DNA from: JADCRZ01 sp041751095
Lineage (GTDB): Bacteria > Bacteroidota > Bacteroidia > Chitinophagales > Chitinophagaceae
Length of the DNA stretch: 64,000 bases
Assembly (NCBI GenBank): GCA_041751095.1
Contig: JBGSYC010000036.1
Span: 112,068 to 176,067 of the forward strand
Direction: 5' to 3'
A program made the position numbers and the translations under genes. A model generated the notes under the pieces. The model was not told the DNA's origin and made no database searches. It saw only the letters and a list, made by a program, of their open reading frames with translations. This document shows positions 9,765 to 17,413 of this stretch, in pieces (position 1 is the stretch's first letter; each line of letters opens with the position of its first letter).

Positions 9765-11495
9765 ATGAACAAATCCAAATTGACTTATAGCATTACCGCT
9801 TCTTGCATTTGCCTTTTGCTTTCTTTTGTTTCCCCCTGCCAGGTGATACCTTCCAAAAATTATCCGCAGGGTTACTTTCGCAATCCCCTCAACATACCGA
9901 TGAGCCTTAGCGGCAACTTTGGAGAGCTGCGTCCCAATCACTACCATATGGGAATTGATATTAAAACATTAAAAAAAGAGAACCTTCCCGTGTATGCCGC
10001 TGCCGATGGATATATTGCCCGGATTAAGATTGAGCCTGCTGGTTTCGGAAGGGCTATATATATAAACCATCCCAACGGTTTTACCACTTTATATGCCCAC
10101 CTGAATGATTTTACACCGGCCCTTGAAGCATATGTCAGGCAATACCAATACAAGCACCAGTTATGGAATGTGTTTCCTGATGTGCCGCCAGGATTATTCC
10201 CGGTTCATAAAGGCGATCTTATTGCTTATAGTGGAAATACCGGAGGCTCTCAGGCCCCGCACCTTCATTTTGAAATTCGAAGAACGGCAGATGACGTTAA
10301 TCTTAACCCTATGTTGTTCAGTTTTCCGCTGGAAGATAAAATCAACCCTGCGGTTTTAAGGGTCGCGATTTTTGACCGCAACAAAAGCACCTATGAACAA
10401 ACGCCTAAGATTGTGCCGGTAAGAAGATCAGCCGACGGCTTTGTTACGTCTCCGGATGTCATTACTACCCCGGGAAGCAAGGTAAGTTTCGCTATCTCTG
10501 CTTACGATACCCATTCAGGTTCTACCAATCCAAATGGAATTTATGAAGCCTGGCTTTATCACAACGGGCAAATGATTGCAGGATTTCAGATGGATAACAT
10601 AAGCTACAACCATACGAGGTTTTTAAATGCCCATATTGATTATAAAACCCGGGCTTCAGGAGGGTCATTTCTACAGCACATGTCTGAGCTGCCTGGTTAT
10701 ATTCAATCAATTTATACAAAGATAAATGGCGACGGTGTATTGGATATCAGTGACGGGGCGGTGCACGTTATCCGGCTGGAAGTAAGAGATGCATCCGGAA
10801 ATGCATCAGAACTTCGCTTTTCCATTCAGCAGAAGCCCGTGCCACAACAATTAACTTCACCCCTTCCCGGTAAAATGTTTTATCCGCTTATGCTTGACAT
10901 CTTCGAGGACAAAGAATGTGAATTTTACATGGGTGAAAATTGTTTGTACGATTCGGTGCGGATCAGGTACACACGCAGCATATCATCAAACCCGCAGGTA
11001 CTGTCTGCGATACATACCATCGGGCCAGCGTACATCCCGTTACAGGATTCGCTGTTGGTAAGGATAAAACCTTTACAACAGGTACCGGAAGACAAAAAAA
11101 GTTTGGTTGTAATGCAGAGGTTTAGCGGGGTAAAAAAAGAGGTACATAAAGTTCAGTGGCAGAACGGATGGGCTTCATCCCCTTTTCGGGACCTGGGGAA
11201 TTTTCAACTGGTGGTTGACTCACTACCGCCGGTCATAGTTCCTCTGGGTATCTTTAATGGCGCAAATTTGTCCGCTGCATCACGAATTGCTTTTACGGTG
11301 CGGGACAATTTAGACAAATTTAAAAACTTCAGGGCTGAGCTGGATGGGAAGTGGCTGAGGTTTTCAAATGATAAAGGAAAAATTTTCATCTACCGTTTCG
11401 ACGAAATGTGCCCACGCGGTGAACACGTACTTAAAGTGAGTGTTGAAGATGAAGCCGGGAATGTGGCCATCCGGGAATTTCGTTTTACGCGGTAG
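9765..11495 (+). CDS. Secreted M23-family peptidase (LytM-type) with C-terminal extension
   Basis: 576 residues from the ATG at 9765, which is followed directly by a signal peptide (MNKSKLTY, then a hydrophobic run to residue 25). The peptidase domain carries HMGID (His61, Asp65) and HLH (166-168), the zinc ligands and catalytic His of M23 endopeptidases that cut peptidoglycan cross-bridges. About 400 further residues, probably beta-sandwich modules, follow; their role is unknown. An upstream in-frame start at 9717 would place 16 residues before the signal peptide and is less likely. The gene converges on gldD across a heptamer-repeat array. Confidence 0.88.
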   Translation: MNKSKLTYSITASCICLLLSFVSPCQVIPSKNYPQGYFRNPLNIPMSLSGNFGELRPNHYHMGIDIKTLKKENLPVYAAADGYIARIKIEPAGFGRAIYINHPNGFTTLYAHLNDFTPALEAYVRQYQYKHQLWNVFPDVPPGLFPVHKGDLIAYSGNTGGSQAPHLHFEIRRTADDVNLNPMLFSFPLEDKINPAVLRVAIFDRNKSTYEQTPKIVPVRRSADGFVTSPDVITTPGSKVSFAISAYDTHSGSTNPNGIYEAWLYHNGQMIAGFQMDNISYNHTRFLNAHIDYKTRASGGSFLQHMSELPGYIQSIYTKINGDGVLDISDGAVHVIRLEVRDASGNASELRFSIQQKPVPQQLTSPLPGKMFYPLMLDIFEDKECEFYMGENCLYDSVRIRYTRSISSNPQVLSAIHTIGPAYIPLQDSLLVRIKPLQQVPEDKKSLVVMQRFSGVKKEVHKVQWQNGWASSPFRDLGNFQLVVDSLPPVIVPLGIFNGANLSAASRIAFTVRDNLDKFKNFRAELDGKWLRFSNDKGKIFIYRFDEMCPRGEHVLKVSVEDEAGNVAIREFRFTR

Positions 11496-11535
11496 TTATT
11501 TATTTCAGGAAGACAAACCAGGTAAAAAGCGGTCA

Positions 11536-11598
11536 GCTATCGGCTATCAGCTATCAGCTATCAGCTATCAGCTATCAGCTATCAGCTATCAGCTATCA
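11536..11598. repeat. Tandem heptamer array (GCTATCA)n
   Basis: Nine tandem 7-bp units: one GCTATCG and then eight perfect GCTATCA. It lies 40 bp past the M23 peptidase stop, between two converging genes. The unit is the same as in the hairpin at 1628-1698. A pure array of this kind is prone to slip, so its copy number may vary between strains. Confidence 0.9.
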
Positions 11599-11704
11599 GT
11601 AATCGCCATTACAAGTTATGGTAAAAGTTTTCTATAATTCGTATTTCTTCCGTATTTCTTAACGCTATCTCCTATTTCGTACTTCGCATTTCATATTACT
11701 ACTC

Positions 11705-11732
11705 ACTACCAACTACCAACTACCTACTACCA
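11705..11732. repeat. Tandem heptamer array (ACTACCA)n overlapping the gldD 3' end
   Basis: Four 7-bp units (ACTACCA twice, ACTACCT, ACTACCA). The array covers the stop codon of gldD at 11720, so the last residues of GldD are encoded by repeat sequence. Because 7 is not a multiple of 3, a change in copy number would alter the C-terminus. Confidence 0.8.
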
Positions 11733-12397
11733 ACCACTCCATTCCTCCACTTCAACGTATTGATCAGGTGCTTCATATCCTGCTCCAAAAAATTGTTCAC
11801 AATACGCAGCGAGTCTTCGTTGGGGGTGGCATCAAAATACAACGCCCCCCTTAGAAAATGCCGGGTAGAATCAGTAACAAGGAACTGGTTTGATGTGGCT
11901 GTATTACCACCGATCTTAAAATATATTCCATGGATACCGTTATCTGTTTGAAAAACGCTATCCTCAATAGAAGAAGCCTTGGAAGTGTGCTTATATGTTA
12001 GATCGTAAGACCCTTTAAGGAGTTTTTCTAACGTATTAATCCCGACGGAGTCGGCATATACGCCTTCTTTTTTCTTTACTTTAAAAATGGTTTTTCCACC
12101 GATTACATTATAACTGATATATATCCGTCCCTGGAACCGTGAGAAATCAATATTGATCCAGTAAGGATTTTCCGGCCTTTCTTCAAAAAATGTAGTGTCC
12201 TTCAAAACTTCTGCATAAACCGGATATTCAAAGGTGTATGGATACCCTGCCTGGTCGAACACCCGGTAGGACCTTTGCGGGAACGTAATCTTAAAATAAC
12301 CTTTTGGCTTTGGAGAGTAATTGCTATTGCATCCTGCCAGTGTCAGAACAAGAAATATTTTACACCAGGTATGTGCACAAAGGTTCGTCTTCCACAT
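11720..12397 (-). CDS. gldD: Gliding motility lipoprotein GldD
   Basis: 225 residues. The lipobox LAGC places the lipidated Cys at residue 23, followed by NSNYSPKPKGYFKI..P, the conserved start of mature GldD. GldD is a lipoprotein required for gliding and type IX secretion in Flavobacterium johnsoniae; its exact role is not known. The gene follows gldE by 130 bp on the same strand, the usual gldE-gldD order. The C-terminal residues fall in a heptamer repeat, so this end may vary. Confidence 0.9.
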   Translation of the reverse strand: MWKTNLCAHTWCKIFLVLTLAGCNSNYSPKPKGYFKITFPQRSYRVFDQAGYPYTFEYPVYAEVLKDTTFFEERPENPYWINIDFSRFQGRIYISYNVIGGKTIFKVKKKEGVYADSVGINTLEKLLKGSYDLTYKHTSKASSIEDSVFQTDNGIHGIYFKIGGNTATSNQFLVTDSTRHFLRGALYFDATPNEDSLRIVNNFLEQDMKHLINTLKWRNGVVGSR

Positions 12398-12527
12398 ATT
12401 ATTTTATTAAACTGCCTGCCCGGAGTTTATGAAGTAAAGTTAATCCCCGGTTTATATGTAATCAGCAAAAATTTGTGAAAGCTTTGGTAACAAAACGCCA
12501 ATCTGCGCCCGTGAATTACCGGTGAAA

Positions 12528-13874
12528 TCAGGTGCTTGATTTCTTGCCGTGTGCGTGTGGCTTGATATCTACCTTAACGCGCTGAATACGGTTGCGGTCA
12601 ACCTCCAAAACGGTGAACTCGAAATCGCCACACGGAATAACGTCGTTTGTTTTTGGAAAATCCCCCGCTACCTCAAGGATCATCCCCCCGAGAGAGTCGC
12701 TGTCGCCGCGGACCTTATCAAAGGTATCCAGGGATAATCCAAGCATTTTACATACGTCATTAATCATGGTGCGGCCTTCGAGGATATAACTGTAGTCACT
12801 CAGTTTTTTATTAACGCTTTCTTCGTCATCAAATTCATCCCTGATATCGCCTATGATCTCTTCGAGGATGTCTTCCAGCGTTACTATTCCGCTTGTTCCG
12901 CCAAATTCATCCACTACCACTGCAAAGTGCGTCCTTTTGCTTTGAAACTCTTTCAACAGATCGCCTATAAATTTCTGTTCGTGAACAAAATAAGGAGCAT
13001 GCAGCAGATTATGCCAGTTAAAATCGTCCTGTTCGTTCAGGTGGGGAATAAGATCTTTTGTCTGAAGCATTCCTACCACATCGTCGAGGCTGCCTTTGTA
13101 CACCGGCAATCGTGAATAATGGAGCTCTTCTATCTGCCTGATAAGCTTTGAATAGCTGATGTTGTAATCAATTCCGCTGACATCCAGCCTGGTGCGCATA
13201 ACCTGTTTTACGGTAATATGCCCGAAATTCACTATTCCCTTGAGAATATTTTTTTCTTCCACACTGGCATCGTTATTTGTGCTGAGGTCTATTGCATGAT
13301 CAAGCTCTTCAAAGCTGTAAGAAGCAGCCCGTTTTCCAAGGAAGCGTTCTACCTGCTCCGACATCCCAACCATCCAGATGCTGATCCTTCTGAAGAGGTA
13401 ATGAATGATTTCGACAATAAAAGATGAGTTATAGGCAAACCGGAAATTGTTCTGGTTAGCCCACACTTTTGGGAGCACTTCTCCAAACAATACCAGCAGA
13501 ACCGTTACAATCAGCACTTTCATCACGAAATCAAAGAACCACCAGTCGTTCTTTACAGGCAAAACCTGATCAATCAGAAAATTAGAGAGGATGATAATGG
13601 TGATATTAACAAGGGTATTGGCAATTACCAGCGAAGCAAGCAGCACCTTTGGCTCTTCAAGCAAATTAACGATGCGTTTCCAGCTTGAATCCTGTTTTGT
13701 TTTAAGGGTATTGATGTCCTTGTACGTCAGTGAGAAGAAAGCCACTTCTGCGCCTGACACAAAGAAGGAGACAATTAACAGGAATACGATGATGATACCA
13801 AGTAAAGTATGGCCCTGCAGATTTGCAGCTAAAAGGACAGGTGAAAGCAGGTAATGCACAAAAACGGAAAGCAT
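12528..13874 (-). CDS. gldE: Gliding motility-associated protein GldE (CNNM/CorC-type)
   Basis: 448 residues. An N-terminal DUF21/CNNM membrane domain with about four helices (FFVSGAEVAFFSL is typical) is followed by two CBS domains (about residues 200-330, with VVDEFGGTSGIVTLEDILEEIIG) and a CorC_HlyC domain. GldE is a partner of GldD in gliding. The ATG at 13874 is chosen (MLSVFVHYLL); a TTG four codons upstream is possible. It sits between ssb and gldD, as in many Bacteroidota. Confidence 0.9.
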   Translation of the reverse strand: MLSVFVHYLLSPVLLAANLQGHTLLGIIIVFLLIVSFFVSGAEVAFFSLTYKDINTLKTKQDSSWKRIVNLLEEPKVLLASLVIANTLVNITIIILSNFLIDQVLPVKNDWWFFDFVMKVLIVTVLLVLFGEVLPKVWANQNNFRFAYNSSFIVEIIHYLFRRISIWMVGMSEQVERFLGKRAASYSFEELDHAIDLSTNNDASVEEKNILKGIVNFGHITVKQVMRTRLDVSGIDYNISYSKLIRQIEELHYSRLPVYKGSLDDVVGMLQTKDLIPHLNEQDDFNWHNLLHAPYFVHEQKFIGDLLKEFQSKRTHFAVVVDEFGGTSGIVTLEDILEEIIGDIRDEFDDEESVNKKLSDYSYILEGRTMINDVCKMLGLSLDTFDKVRGDSDSLGGMILEVAGDFPKTNDVIPCGDFEFTVLEVDRNRIQRVKVDIKPHAHGKKSST

Positions 13875-13975
13875 AGGATGATCCAAAGAATAGGTTTTAC
13901 ATGAACAAAGTAAGAAGAAAATCTGATTTAATCAGAAAGGCAGCGCAACAGATTCAAAAGACTAACGTTGAAAGG

Positions 13976-14413
13976 TTAGAAAGGCAGATCTTCAGATGCT
14001 TCATTTACAGGCGGAACGTCAGCTCCACTCAGGCCTTCGATATTGTCTTGTGAAATGGGATGATTATGAACATTCCCCTCTGAACGTTTGTCAAGCATGA
14101 TAAGGTTATCTCCCACTACTTCGGTTGCAAATTTTTTATTCCCTTCTTTGTCTTCCCAGCTCCGGGTCCGCAATCTTCCTTCTATATAAACCAGGCTTCC
14201 TTTATGAAGATATTTCTGAGCAAGATCAGCGAGTCCGCGCCATAAAACAACAGTATGCCATTCGGTTTGAGAAATCAGTTTTCCCGCCCTGTCTTTGTAG
14301 GTTTCAGTGGTGGCTAACGAAAACTTCGCTACTCCAATATTACCTTCCAGGTATTGAACATCAGGATCTTTTCCCAGGTTTCCGATCAGCATTACCTTGT
14401 TAACGCCCCTCAT
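13976..14413 (-). CDS. ssb: Single-stranded DNA-binding protein
   Basis: 145 residues. The OB-fold occupies residues 1-110 (MRGVNKVMLIGNLGKDPD, WHTVVLWRGLAD, VYIEGRLRTRSW). A short linker and an acidic tail ending EDLPF follow; this tail is the docking site for replication and repair proteins. It forms tetramers that coat ssDNA. It lies between mutY and gldE, 128 bp and 101 bp from them. Confidence 0.96.
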   Translation of the reverse strand: MRGVNKVMLIGNLGKDPDVQYLEGNIGVAKFSLATTETYKDRAGKLISQTEWHTVVLWRGLADLAQKYLHKGSLVYIEGRLRTRSWEDKEGNKKFATEVVGDNLIMLDKRSEGNVHNHPISQDNIEGLSGADVPPVNEASEDLPF

Positions 14414-14541
14414 AACTATGAATTTGATGATGAATATTCCTAATCGCCTAATTTCCCTTTAAAGTTAATTTTTTTAGTACAATTCAGGTAATTTCCTTAC
14501 ACAAATCTTTGAACCTGGCCGCGGGAATCCTGACAAAGAAT

Positions 14542-15603
14542 TTATATAATTTCTTTCAGGATCATGTAATTACTGATGAGTTTAGGGAAAGGGTATGTCG
14601 TCAGTTCAATAAGGGAAACCGGTTTATATTCGTTCAGTAATATTGAAGGCCGGTTAATCTTTGCCGTGATAAAACGGCCGATAATGGTTTGATGTGTTAA
14701 CTGCTGGCGGTATGGTTTAGATATGTGAACATTTTGGATGCCCGTGTCTCCTATCATCGACAGTATTTTTTGTTGCAGGAAAGCGGGATCGATACCCGTC
14801 AATTCACTTTCGGATTCCTGAAGAACGAACTCGTATAAATTCTCCCAGATATCCTTGTTTTTTCTTTTCCTTACATAAAGCTGGTTATTGTACTCTATAA
14901 GAAAGTAATAAAACCAGCGGACTTTCTTTTGAATCGCTTTTGCTTTAACCGGGAGGAGATTGACCCATTGATGTTTATACGCCTGGCAGTCTGCCTGCTG
15001 AAAACAATGGTTGCACAATGGTTGCCTGGGCTTACAGATTACTGCGCCAAAATCCATGATTGCCTGGTTATAGAAGGCCGGCTGAACTTTGTCGAGTAAA
15101 GCCTGTGCTATCTCATCATACAATTTTTTGCCCTCATGATTTGCAGGGGCGCTTAAGCCAAAGTACCTGGCTATAACCCTCACCACATTTCCGTCAACAA
15201 CGGCATACGGAAGGTTATAAGCAAATGATGAGATCGCAGCGGCAGTATAGGGCCCGATACCCTTTAATGATTTAATGCTGTCGTATGTATCCGGAAACTT
15301 ACCCTCCAGGGTAACCGACACAAACCTCGCCGTGGATATCACGTTCTTGCACCTGCTATAGTACCCTAATCCTTCCCATAATTTGAAAACCTCTTCATCG
15401 GAAGCATTCGCCAACGCATGAACCGTAGGAAACGCGCTGATAAACTTCTCGTAATACTTTAATCCCTGTTCAACGCGTGTTTGCTGCAGGATGATTTCGC
15501 TTAACCAGATTTTGTAAGGGTCTTTTTCACCTTTCCAGGGCATGGACCTCCTATTAAAGTGAGTATGCCATTTCAGCAACTTTATAGTGAAAGCAGATAT
15601 CAT
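14542..15603 (-). CDS. mutY: A/G-specific adenine DNA glycosylase MutY
   Basis: 353 residues from the ATG at 15603 (a TTG two codons upstream is less likely). MutY removes adenine mispaired with 8-oxoguanine. Visible are the helix-hairpin-helix LKGIGPYTAAAI, the catalytic Asp in VVDGNVVRV, and four Cys of the 4Fe-4S cluster spaced C-x6-C-x2-C-x5-C. The C-terminal third matches the NUDIX-like 8-oxoG recognition domain. It is first in a minus-strand block with ssb, gldE and gldD and is divergent from the HU gene. Confidence 0.95.
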   Translation of the reverse strand: MISAFTIKLLKWHTHFNRRSMPWKGEKDPYKIWLSEIILQQTRVEQGLKYYEKFISAFPTVHALANASDEEVFKLWEGLGYYSRCKNVISTARFVSVTLEGKFPDTYDSIKSLKGIGPYTAAAISSFAYNLPYAVVDGNVVRVIARYFGLSAPANHEGKKLYDEIAQALLDKVQPAFYNQAIMDFGAVICKPRQPLCNHCFQQADCQAYKHQWVNLLPVKAKAIQKKVRWFYYFLIEYNNQLYVRKRKNKDIWENLYEFVLQESESELTGIDPAFLQQKILSMIGDTGIQNVHISKPYRQQLTHQTIIGRFITAKINRPSILLNEYKPVSLIELTTYPFPKLISNYMILKEII

Positions 15604-15911
15604 TTTCAACCTTCCTTTAGCATTTTAAAGCCGGTAGTCGTCGGGCAGGCCGTTCCTCCTTACGCATTTGCGTTTTCGTTCTTCATCCTGGCGGTATCCG
15701 CTCCTGGGGTATACACATTTACCCGCAAAAATGAGCTGGCAGCCGTTAGTTCAAACAAAATTTACAATTTTAAGGTATTTAGCTCTTTTTTAAATAAACT
15801 TGCATGTACTAAAAAGTTCACTTACTTTAAAGTTCTGAAACTGTGGTGGTTGCAATAAATTATTCGCCGGTACGTTTGATGATATATTCACTAACTTTTA
15901 AGAATTTAACC
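15604..15911. other. Divergent promoter region of mutY and the HU gene
   Basis: 308 bases between two divergent genes. Promoters for both must lie here, but no TTTG / TAnnTTTG pair with spacing near 19-20 was convincing. The last 130 bases before the HU start are AT-rich. A plus-strand frame across it has no protein-like character. Confidence 0.4.
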
Positions 15912-16232
15912 ATGAGGAAAGCTGACCTGATCAACCTTATCTCTGAAAAAACAGGGATACCCAAAGTGGACGTATTAGTGACTCTTGAAACCATGTTTAA
16001 AGAAGTTAAAGATACTTTGTCTCAGGGAGAAAACATTTATATCAGAGGATTTGGAAGTTTTATTACAAAAAAGAGAGCTGCCAAGATCGGAAGGAACATC
16101 AAAAAAAATGTTGCCGTAAATATTCCGGAGCATTTTATCCCTGCATTCAAACCAGCAAAGGAGTTTGTTCATGAAGTTAAAAAACTAAAAACTGTTAAAG
16201 TAGATCAGCCAAACCCCGAAGAAGAGGTGTAG
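15912..16232 (+). CDS. HU/IHF-family DNA-binding protein
   Basis: 106 residues from the ATG at 15912 (MRKADLINLI). The fold is marked by GFGSFITKKRAAKIGRN and the beta-arm region that ends IPAFKPAKEF. HU dimers bend and package DNA. The upstream in-frame start at 15843 would add 23 unconserved residues. A short Lys/Glu-rich tail follows the HU core. The TPR, COX24-type and rng genes follow in the same direction, an arrangement often seen in this phylum. Confidence 0.93.
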   Translation: MRKADLINLISEKTGIPKVDVLVTLETMFKEVKDTLSQGENIYIRGFGSFITKKRAAKIGRNIKKNVAVNIPEHFIPAFKPAKEFVHEVKKLKTVKVDQPNPEEEV

Positions 16233-16254
16233 TTTTGCTGATTAATTTGATTAC

Positions 16255-17106
16255 GTGAGAAATCAGCAGATCATTCTTGTGTCAGGCGGTATTTTACTAC
16301 TATTCTGTTTGTATGTGTTTGGCAAGACTGTTCCTGACAGGAAAGCCGAGGCTACCCCCGTTTCAACTCTTCATAACTCCGAAAAGTTCAGCATCGAATC
16401 AGTTCTGGCCGACGCCAAAAATGGGCTGACTCCCGCCCGGCAGGCTTATGTAAATTCTTTGGAATCTTCTGTGGTAAGGGGAGATGTAAAAAATCAACAG
16501 ATTCATGTTTATCACCAGTTGGCTTCTTTCTGGAAAGACTCCGTGAACAGGTTCGAACCATATGCCCATTACACGGCAGAAGCATCTAAATTGGAAAATT
16601 CTGAAAAAAGCCTCACCTTTGCGGCCCAAATATTTTTGGATAATCTGAGAGGAGAAAGCGATCCGCTTGCCAGGAGCTGGATGGCCAGCCAGGCAAAAGA
16701 CCTGTTTCAAAGATCATTACAATTGAATCCCTCCAACGATTCTGCAAAAATAGGATTGGGAAGTTCTTATATTTTCGGCAGTTCCGTTGAAGACCCGGCT
16801 GAGGTAATGACGGGCATACAACATATTCTGGAAGTAGCCCGCCGGGACTCCGCAAACATGTATGCGCAATTGATGCTTGGTATTGGTGGTGTTGTATCCG
16901 GTCAGTTGGATAAAGCCATAGAACGGTTATTAACCGTTGTTAATAACCAACCCCGGAATCTGGAAGCCATTCTTACCCTTGCTGAAGCATATGAGAAAAA
17001 GGGAGATAAAAAGAATGCAGTTAAATGGTATCAGGTAAGTAAGCAATATATCGGAAACCCGGATGTAATTAAGGAAATAGATCAAAGAATTAAATCGTTA
17101 ACATAA
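16255..17106 (+). CDS. Membrane-anchored tetratricopeptide-repeat protein
   Basis: 283 residues with a GTG start at 16255, 22 bases past the HU stop. One N-terminal hydrophobic helix (about residues 6-23) could be an anchor or signal. Helical TPR units are visible at about residues 160-275 (for example LMLGIGGVVSGQLDKAIERL and ALTLAEAYEKKGDKKNAVKWY-like repeats), a fold used for protein-protein contacts. Partner unknown. Close spacing suggests co-transcription with the HU gene. Confidence 0.82.
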   Translation: MRNQQIILVSGGILLLFCLYVFGKTVPDRKAEATPVSTLHNSEKFSIESVLADAKNGLTPARQAYVNSLESSVVRGDVKNQQIHVYHQLASFWKDSVNRFEPYAHYTAEASKLENSEKSLTFAAQIFLDNLRGESDPLARSWMASQAKDLFQRSLQLNPSNDSAKIGLGSSYIFGSSVEDPAEVMTGIQHILEVARRDSANMYAQLMLGIGGVVSGQLDKAIERLLTVVNNQPRNLEAILTLAEAYEKKGDKKNAVKWYQVSKQYIGNPDVIKEIDQRIKSLT

Positions 17107-17130
17107 AAATTTACTCACTAAAATTAATGT

Positions 17131-17223
17131 ATGCCTTGCGGTAAAAAAAGAAAACGCCATAAGATTGCCACACACAAACGTAAGAAGAGGTTAAGGAAAA
17201 ATCGTCATAAGAAGAGAAAATAA
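17131..17223 (+). CDS. Tiny basic AURKAIP1/COX24-domain protein (30 aa)
   Basis: A 30-codon gene: MPCGKKRKRHKIATHKRKKR and then further basic residues to a TAA at 17221-17223. More than half the residues are Lys, Arg or His. It matches the short AURKAIP1/COX24 family, whose mitochondrial member mS38 is a small-subunit ribosomal protein; a ribosomal role in Bacteroidota is an inference. It sits between the TPR gene (24 bp) and rng, the position in which I recall this family in related genomes. Its size makes it easy to miss. Confidence 0.8.
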   Translation: MPCGKKRKRHKIATHKRKKRLRKNRHKKRK

Positions 17224-17411
17224 GTTGATAGCTCTTCCATTACTTGTTTTAATGCCGCTATAACTACTTTCCCGGCATTGCTTCTTCCAGATAAGCCCAT
17301 GTTTCCCCCGTTTCCTGAAAGGATGATGGGATTATTTGACGGGAACAGCATATAAACATGAAATTGGTCCTCACTTCCTTCCGGAAACAGGATGACATTA
17401 AATGTACTCAT
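17205..17411 (-). CDS. Possible small protein divergent from rng, unknown
   Basis: 68 residues with an ATG at 17411 and a balanced composition (MSTFNVILFPEGSEDQFHVY at the start, then a Gly/Asn-rich centre SGNGGNMGLSGRSNAGK and a helical end). It fills the gap between the COX24-type gene and rng, overlapping the former's last 19 bases on the other strand. Nothing else occupies this gap and the codons look natural, but I recognise no family. It could also be a chance frame over the rng leader. Confidence 0.4.
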   Translation of the reverse strand: MSTFNVILFPEGSEDQFHVYMLFPSNNPIILSGNGGNMGLSGRSNAGKVVIAALKQVMEELSTYFLFL

Positions 17412-17413
17412 GA

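Noticed and set aside
11536..11598. CRISPR-like array
   Set aside because: The repeat unit is 7 bp with no spacers, so it is a simple tandem repeat; no cas genes are in the window.
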